Shown here: positions 57,850 to 64,000 of the stretch, piece by piece
Layout of the letters: each line of letters opens with the position of its first letter
How positions within the stretch are numbered: position 1 is the first letter of the stretch
Assembly: GCA_014529385.2 (NCBI GenBank)
Contig: CM043968.1
Span: 21,815,484 to 21,879,483, forward strand
Length of the DNA stretch: 64,000 bases
Direction: 5' to 3'
Origin: Adiantum capillus-veneris
Taxonomy: Eukaryota; Streptophyta; Polypodiopsida; Polypodiales; Pteridaceae
The notes under the pieces: model-generated
Databases searched by the model: none
What the model was told of the DNA's origin: nothing
What the model saw: the letters and a program-made list of their open reading frames with translations, nothing else
Made by a program: the position numbers and the translations under genes

Positions 57850-58560
57850 CTACTTCTGAAATGTCTTCTTTGCCTCTTCCGCTTGATCTCCCATGTTTAC
57901 TAGGAGGTTGTTCAGATCTGCATTGATTTTTTCAGACTCCTCTAGCTTCCTCTTGATGTCTTCGTTTTTTGTTTGCCATCTCTGAAATTCCTCATTGATC
58001 TTTCTTTTCACTGCTTCTAGCTCATTTTTCATGGCGTGGTTCTCTTCTTCCAAGCGGTTTTGCATTACAAGAGATCCCTCAGCCAGCATCAGTCTTTGCC
58101 TCTTCTCCAGTGTTAACTCCTTTTGGAGTTCCTTCATTTGTTCTTCATACAAATCATTTTTTGAAGTTGTGTCAGTCGAGCTAGCAGCTCTGACTCTGGC
58201 CAGAGATGCCCTTAGCCTTTGGATGGTCTGATCTTTCACTTTCATCTGATCTTTTAGCTCAATCACTTCATCTTGGCTTGCCTCATGTTCTATCTCGGCC
58301 TTTTCCTTGGCATTCCTCAAGGTTTCCACCTCTTTGGACTCATCAGCAAGTTGTAGAGTCAGATTGTCCCTCTCTTTCTCAGCATCTGTCAGTGACTTGC
58401 TAATTTTCTTGTATTCTTCTTCTACTCTTTGAAGCTTGTATTCGGCTGCCTGATTATGTCGTTCCATCTCCTGGCATCTTTGTAATGCTTCGTCTAGACT
58501 GGCTTGCAGCTTTGTTTGTTTCTCTATGTTCTCTTGGCCCTGTTTTTGCAGTGAGTCCAC
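57850..58560 (-). pseudogene. copy D ORF, coiled-coil part
   Basis: 236 residues almost wholly coiled coil: heptad-like patterns through LQKQGQENIEKQTKLQASLD, KISKSLTDAEKERDNLTLQL, VIELKDQMKVKDQTIQRLRA, KELTLEKRQRLMLAEGSLVM and KRKLEESEKINADLNNLL. Rich in E, K, Q and L, low in G and P. Coiled coils of this length usually mediate dimerisation or higher assembly. Copy B has the matching LEQRQRTRMA / GSLVAKERL segment (D: LEKRQRLMLA / GSLVMQNRL). The open frame ends at the tandem repeat at 58511-58670. Confidence 0.75.
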
Positions 58561-58670
58561 TTCAGGTTTGTTTGTTTCTCTATGTTCTCTTGGCCCTATT
58601 TTTGCAGTGAGTCCACTTCAGCTTTGATTGTTTCTCTATGTTCTCTTGGCCCTATTTTTGCAGTGAGTCT
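58511..58670. repeat. 56 bp tandem repeat, almost three copies, inside the coiled-coil ORF
   Basis: Units begin at 58511, 58567 and 58623 (TTTGTTTGTTTCTCTATG and variants) and are almost identical. 56 is not a multiple of three, so each extra unit shifts the reading frame. Confidence 0.9.
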
Positions 58671-58692
58671 CACTCTCAGTGTCCATTGATCT

Positions 58693-59479
58693 TTATCTGA
58701 GCTCAGTTAGCTTTTGCATTACCACATCCATATCATTGGTTGGTGGCTGTAGGTCCACTGTATCGGTGGCCATCTCCTTCAACTCTACTAACCGAAGGCT
58801 CTGCAGAGATTCCTTGGGTTTTGTGCTTGCCAACTCAAAAGCTACAGTAGCTGCCTCTTCTTGAGAGTACCCCACAGCTAGTAGATCAAGAAATATTCTA
58901 AAATTTCTTTCCTCTGGATCGGGCTTCTCCTCTTTTGGATCATCTTCTGCCTTCTGCTCTTCCTCTTTGCTCTTCTCTTGCTTGGACTCTTCTTGTTCAT
59001 CCGGTCTGTTCAGCTCCTCTTTTTGTTGGGTTTGTGGAGGGCTAAGGGGAGGTGGTGATGGTGGTGGGCTGGATTCCCGGCTTGACGGTGGCATTGGTGG
59101 CTTCTTCTTGAAATCCCAGTCCGCCTTGGTTTTTCTCTCTTTCTTGGCCTTCTTGCTCTTCTAGCAGCTGCCGTCTCACTTCGTCCACTTCTTCTTCTAT
59201 AAATGGGATATTCGAGATATTCTCCGCCGTAGCATCTAAGATCTCAAAGTTTTTGATATAATCTTCGAACCAATCCCAGTGAACCCTTTGAGATGATCCA
59301 GACATTGCTTCAAGGGATGGCTTCCACAACTCACTCAGATCCCCTTTAAGTGCTCTCTCGGCTCTGAAACCTTCCATTAGTCTTTCTAGCCGCACCGCTT
59401 TCTGTGACTTGGTTTCATTGATTGGCACCTGTAGACTTTCTTTCTTTCCCTTCTTTGACTCTGGCGGCTCTTCTAGCAT
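58693..59479 (-). pseudogene. copy D ORF, middle part: charged and proline-rich
   Basis: 59042-59479 holds KSQKAVRLERLMEGFRAERA, LKGDLSELWKPSLEAM and FEDYIKNFEILDATAENISN, recognisable in copy B. 58693-59094, in a neighbouring frame after an indel near 59115, holds a run of Ser/Pro (PPSSRESSPPPSPPPLSPP), a long E/K/Q-rich stretch and RNFRIFLDLLAVGYSQEEAA. Role unknown; the low-complexity part looks like a flexible linker. Confidence 0.65.
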
Positions 59480-60392
59480 GGTCTCTAACCAGCGCTCTAA
59501 CCGTGTGGCTACCCTGGGTGGCTACCCTGGGTGCTTTGGGAGGTTCTTCTTCCTTGTCTTCTTTCAGCTTTAGCCAATCATTCTGTGAGGGAGGTAGAGG
59601 CCAGTTTTCTTTGGCATGCAATGTTCCATAGAAAACTTTTGTTATCAGCTCACCAGGTACAATATAGGTGGGATTTCTGTTCCCCATCTTCACCAGATTG
59701 TCATGGATGTAAGCAGCATAATTTATCTCTTTTGGTTTGCCCTTCTGCATTGCCCAGGTGAAAGTGGTGGCAATGGCTCCAGGTGCCATCCTGTATTTTT
59801 GTGGCTGCTTTGTACACATGTGGAAGTATTGATTGTAGAGTTGGCTCATAATAGCCACCTTCGGGTTTGCAATGTCTTCAAATGTGTAGTTATTCTTCTT
59901 TTCCGAGAAGACCTTGACTTCATCTCGCCTCTTTGTCACACTGTCTCCTTTGTTCGAGATGTCAAGTGCGGCCGCCACAACCTTCTCTGTGATGACAATC
60001 ATGGTATCCGGCTTGCCTTGCAGATCTGTGACTCGGGCCACTCCATCTTCTTTGATTGTGGTTACAAATTCCCATACTCTTTTAATATCAATCCCCGCTG
60101 GCAAAGCTTCAAAGTAGTTGTGGAGATCCATCTTCTCCAAGTAATCCCCCATCTTGCTCCTGACAAATTCATTGAGCTCTCGAGGTATCATTGGTAGCTC
60201 CATTGCATTTCCCTCAGGATCTTTGAATACTCCTTCGTAGATTCTTAGATCATTGGACTCTAGCAGATCATCTTGAATCCATGTGCTTGTGGGCTTCAGA
60301 TTTCCTTCTGGGATCACAAAAGGCTCCACTTCTTCTAACTAGTCTTTTATAGTCATCCTCTTCTTCTTTGCAGGTGATTTTGCGACTGCCAT
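59415..60392 (-). pseudogene. copy D ORF, N-terminal domain (PF20167-like?)
   Basis: The start is taken at the ATG at 60390-60392 (MAVAKSPAKKKRMTIKD, a basic, possibly nuclear-localising start); a TAG follows, and the frame is then open from 60335 to 59415 (304 aa from the next Met). The domain has STWIQDDLLESNDLRIYEGV, WEFVTTIKEDGVARV, TEKVVAAALDISNKGD, HMCTKQPQKYRMAPGAIATT and GELITKVFYGTLHAK. This layout recalls the 'putative plant transposon protein' domain found in plant retroelement ORFs, but I cannot verify it. It takes the place occupied by Gag in element A. Confidence 0.5.
59505..59530. repeat. 13 bp tandem duplication causing a frameshift
   Basis: GTGGCTACCCTGG at 59505-59517 and again at 59518-59530. 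With a single copy, the frames 59415-60329 and 59042-59479 would be continuous; with two, the downstream part is out of frame. Confidence 0.9.
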
Positions 60393-60560
60393 GGATCCTG
60401 TTGCACTTAGTAGTCCAAAGTAAGATTTTTTTACATATTAGCTGATAAACTGAGTTCTAACTACCCAAATGACTTGAAAATTGAAAATAAAGCTCAAAAG
60501 GAACTAGGGAAACTCTGAATGTGCTCACAGTAGCTTTCTGGCTAAAAAATTATCATGTAA
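60393..60560 (-). other. proximal leader of element D
   Basis: Non-coding stretch between the presumed start codon and the first palindrome; no motif recognised. Confidence 0.4.
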
Positions 60561-61436
60561 ACATCCTACGCGTAGGATGTCTACCTTGTCTGTTTTTGGT
60601 GAAACTTGGCAAGCTTGTGGCCCTTGACCTGTGCAACATGGCTATGTGATTGGAATTGGGTTTGGGCATCAAAAAGTGAAATTTTGGTCAGATTCAGGCT
60701 TTTGGCTCACAAATTGGGTAGGATGTCCTAAACAAGTGGCAAATGATATTCAGTTGAGTTGAAAGTTGATATACAGGCTTCTTACACCATGTAAATGGCT
60801 CCCATGAAGTCAGATCTTGCACAGAAGGTTAAAATGACACTGGAGACATCCTACGTGTAGGATGTCTATTTTATCAGAATGGCTTGAATTTGGTTCTGGG
60901 GGTAGCCCTTAGCATGTGGAACATGGCCCTGTTCTTAGATTTTTCTTTGGATAAGTATTGGTGTTGTTAAGAGCATGTGTAATGTTTTTAGGCTCAAAAA
61001 GTGCATCTTGGAGGTGTTGGGGGCCAAAGGTGATGGGAATGGCTTGAAATTTGATACATGAGCTTGTGAAGGTGTTATAAAGGGATCTGGAACTCAAAAA
61101 TACCATCTGGGGTCAAATTGGTCATTTAGACATCCTACGCGTAGGATGTCTATTTCATCAATTTTCACATCTGACCCCACAGTTAGCTTGGCAATGTGCT
61201 CATGAGTATATTGTGCAAGTTTCATGTGATTTGGACTAGTTTTGGTAGGTCTATGACCCATTATTGCCCCTATGCTCTGACTTTCTGTTTTCTGATGCAT
61301 ATGAGGTCAACTTTAGTCCAAATGTGATTAAACTTGGTGGCTAGCATGTACAGGCTATGTAGAAACTGTGTGTGATATGAAATGTTGAGTTTGGCTCCTA
61401 GATATGGCCTTGAGACATCCTACACATAGGATGTCT
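60561..61436. repeat. palindrome array P4 (AGACATCCTACGCG type), 285 bp period
   Basis: Four palindromes centred at about 60570, 60855, 61139 and 61424; spacings 285, 284 and 285 bp. Arms ACATCCTA / TAGGATGT are invariant. Centres are CGCG (60570, 61139), CGTG (60855) and CACA (61424). The copy at 61127-61152 is a perfect 26 bp palindrome. Differs from P3 only by the paired C/G in place of A/T next to the core. Confidence 0.92.
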
Positions 61437-64000
61437 CCTGATGAAATTTATATGAGAAGTGCTACTGGTGCCTGCCCTGAGCCCTCTTGAGTCCCTTTTA
61501 AGCCCTATTTCAACAAAAAAGTCAAATAGATAGATAGAAACTCCCTGTGTGGCTTTCAAAACCTTTGAGCCGTTTTCTAACTCTTGGAGTGCTTTTCGGC
61601 AATGAAATTTATTGATGTTAGTCTCCATAGCTTCACGGTTCCTTGGGGATCCTTGCCATATGGTTTTTGTTGACTTTGGCTTCACCGGAGCTCTGTTTGG
61701 AAATTTGTCGCTCTGGAAGCGCCCGTGGTTGCGTTTACATGTCGTCGATGACTTGTGGTGGTCTACCACCATAGGACTTGGTTGTTGATGGTCTAGGAAA
61801 GCCGCTCGTGAAGTTTGGTGGCAAACGGACATGCGGTTTGGCTGTGAGAGCTAGTTGACGCTTTGTGTGTCTAATGCCGTTTCTGAAGCTTAGTGGCGCT
61901 TCGGGTCGCCTTATGTCCATGTGGGCTATATAGACTTGAAGAGCATGTGGAGATGCTCCTACCCATGAGTTTTGTTAGCATTTGGGCGCCTTTCCACCGA
62001 TTTACCATTTGGTGGCCTCTTGCAGGGCTTTAGAAGTTACGGTTTTTTCCAGTGGTTTTCTACCGCCTTTGTGTATTCAAAAGTGGTCTCCTATGCTAGG
62101 GTAAGCCGCTGATGAAGCCTTATTGCTTTTGGGTCAGCTGTTAGGTGGCCACTTCTACTTGTAGGTCTCTACTTCTCGCTTCCTATGTGAACCCTACGCT
62201 AGTTTTCGCGACAAAACATCAAACATACACGAAAATCTCAAGGTGGTGAGCCTACCTCTCATGTGTGGACCGTGTAGGGTGGTCATGCGCATCGTAGAAG
62301 CCGCTGGATGTCCGGTTTGCTCTAGGTGGCAAGAGCTCTCTCTCAAAAGGCAATAGTAGAAATAAGCTTTAAATGAAGTGAAAAAATCGTATAATGGGGG
62401 TCCCCGAACCACTTTCCATAAAATTTGACATGTGCTCCTAACTTCTTGCGAGATGCAGTTTAGGCTCGAAAATTCTTGATTTGGACTCCATTTGCCCAGT
62501 TTCCGAAAAATTTGACGTTTCGGTCAAAATCTGGCCAAAACACGCTTTCCGCTCTATTCACATAATTGTACCCCCATTGTACCATAGGTCCTCCTATAGT
62601 CACTGATTATCCCCATATTTTTTGTTTTTCATTACAACCGTATTTCACCTGCTTTTTGTATTTCTGAAGTTTTTCTGCCGATAATTAGTAAAATTAAAAA
62701 GAAAATAGCAAATTAAACCCAAAAAATCTCCAAAAATCATAATAACTCAAAAACATCACCGCAAAACACTTTGTACACTCACATGTAATTTTTATGGCCG
62801 GATTTCTCTGTTTTACCAATATTTTGCTCGAAAAATGGCTATTTTTACCTATATACACACACCTAGGGGCTTGATTTGGCATTTGGCCCCATATACTTGT
62901 AGATTCATGTTGTATAAGGGCATATTTACTTAGGTTGGTCTAGAAAATTTTGCAATCAAATGACAACTCTCTAAAAATAGTCGAAAACATGCCCTTTTTT
63001 GCTCTTTTTACCATTGGGTCCGCATTTGAGAATGCCTCCCCTCTCCTACCGGGAGTCCTCCCGGACGACAAGGTATCGCCTCGGGGTATGTGCAGTGCAT
63101 GGGTTAAAAATTGTTCTAATGCTCGGCCGTGTAATGTGGCCCTATATGATGCATACTCGATCAATGCATGGAAAAATCAATGTTGTGCAAGAGGAGGGAA
63201 TAAGCAAGATTCTTATTGGCATTCGACGTCGAGGTTTCCTGTTTGTTGTAAATTTGGTTGGCACATTTTCTTTGCAAGTAAAATTTGTAACTCTACAGCT
63301 CTCTGTTTGATTGTCTTTCTTGCAAAAGTCGCTTGGTTTGCCGCTACTATCGATATGGCCATGGTGGTCTCCTTGGAGAGAATTGTCGTGGCGGAATTGG
63401 CCATAGTCTTTGTCTCTTTTTCTCACCATTTGTAGCTTTGTTTTGGAGGTTTTTGTAGGTTTATTGCTACTTCCACGGATGTCATTTTTGTGCTGCTGAT
63501 TGGCACCCACCTAGATCGGTTTGCCGGTTCATATGTAGTGTATGTCTGCATGCCGATGTTGCTTGTACTGAAGCGAGTTCCTGTTGCTTTGGTTTCGGGA
63601 TCCAAATGCGAGTCACATTTAAGTTGTTACTAAGCATTCCCTTTGGGATCCATATCTTTTTTATTCCCTTGGTTTTTGGTTGAACAGTGTGCTTCTGTTG
63701 AGTTCTTCTGTTGTATTGCATGTATGCCATGTCACCTTTATCCTTCCGCACCCATACTTGTTTTTCGCGTATTGCTAACCTTGATCTTTTCGCTGTGGTC
63801 TGTGTTGTTGGATGTTTATAGTGAACATGGTTGGTAGTTCCTTGTTTGTTTGCCTTGGATATCGTGTTGTTCTTTAGTGGCACCCATCTTTTTGGTTTTG
63901 GATCCAGTGATTGTGTTGTTGCCATCTGGTTCTTCCGGGGTTGCTGAGCAAAGGCTACCACCTGTTGTTCTTGTGCATGCTGAATTTTGACTGCATCCGA
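61437..64000. repeat. conserved flank of array P4, runs off the window
   Basis: Homologous, in order, to 25543-26417 and then 39059-40300, without the intervening element E. ORFs are not conserved between the copies and show no recognisable protein, so I treat it as non-coding leader or LTR sequence. The ends are outside the window. Confidence 0.65.

Larger units (their letters stand above)
55875..64000 (-). mobile_element. element D: pol-less LTR element with coiled-coil ORF, extends past the window
   Basis: Minus-strand order: leader with palindrome array P4 (61436-60561), one long broken ORF (60392-56880), PPT (56773-56760), 3' LTR (56759-55875). No RT, RNase H or integrase motif occurs. 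The ORF has no standard Gag or zinc knuckle. The 5' LTR and the remaining part of the 5' LTR of G are not found before 64000. Confidence 0.72.

Noticed and set aside
59616-60197. 193-residue plus-strand ORF opposite the D ORF
   Set aside because: Antisense to the frame with family-wide context; no protein similarity seen.
60561-61436. Palindromes as transcription terminators
   Set aside because: No U-tract, repeated four times at 285 bp, upstream of the ORF, and eukaryotic context.

Overview
The window is eukaryotic, from a land plant with a large, repeat-rich nuclear genome. The evidence is plant-type Ty3/gypsy elements (one with the additional RNase H of the Tat lineage), a Ty1/copia element with a UBN2-type gag, CACTA (En/Spm) transposase domains (Transposase_21, DUF4218, DUF4216, Transposase_24-like), a captured wall-associated-kinase-like extracellular domain, and long CT/GA microsatellites. 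I see no intact host gene, no rRNA or tRNA gene and nothing bacterial. The style of the Tat-like gag-pol suggests a non-seed or early-diverging plant, but the species cannot be fixed from the sequence.

Layout. 1-6963: a minus-strand gypsy element entering from the left edge (protease, gag, a 2.7 kb leader with a palindrome array, PBS, 5' LTR). 7471-7934: a foldback/MITE element. 8346-12667: a second palindrome array, interrupted by a decayed minus-strand copy (B) of a coiled-coil ORF. 12.7-18.5 kb: plus-strand element A (gag, then the coiled-coil ORF, PPT, 3' LTR, no pol). 18641-23043: minus-strand copia element, one reading frame broken by five stops and one frameshift. 24023-25542: third palindrome array, followed by a conserved flank. 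26418-39058: large old LTR element E with 2-3 kb LTRs, whose interior holds a gypsy protease remnant, the WAK-like fragment, another piece (C) of the coiled-coil ORF, a TTAA-flanked TIR element, a gypsy RNase H/integrase remnant and an unknown ORF. 39059-40300: continuation of the flank that E interrupted. 40.9-41.9 kb: plus-strand CACTA transposase fragment. 42480-47656: minus-strand CACTA element. 47657-55874: Tat-like gypsy element G inserted in the CACTA element and carrying a foreign LTR-plus-leader fragment in place of its integrase. 55875 to the right edge: pol-less element D inserted inside the 5' LTR of G.

Two things stand out. First, the 5' leaders or leader-like tracts hold regular arrays of 16-26 bp palindromes about 275-299 bp apart. 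Arm sequence is constant within an array and different between subfamilies, and nearly every copy has a CGCG centre or its CpG-decay derivative. Second, at least four copies (A-D) belong to a family of pol-less LTR elements encoding a long coiled-coil protein with a conserved C-terminal domain ending just before the PPT. In copy D the usual gag is replaced by an unrelated N-terminal domain. The palindromes could be subfamily-specific RNA-dimerisation/packaging signals or protein-dimer binding sites; this is inference.

All coding features are mobile-element genes or captured fragments and most are broken, so they are given as pseudogenes where stops or frameshifts are visible.
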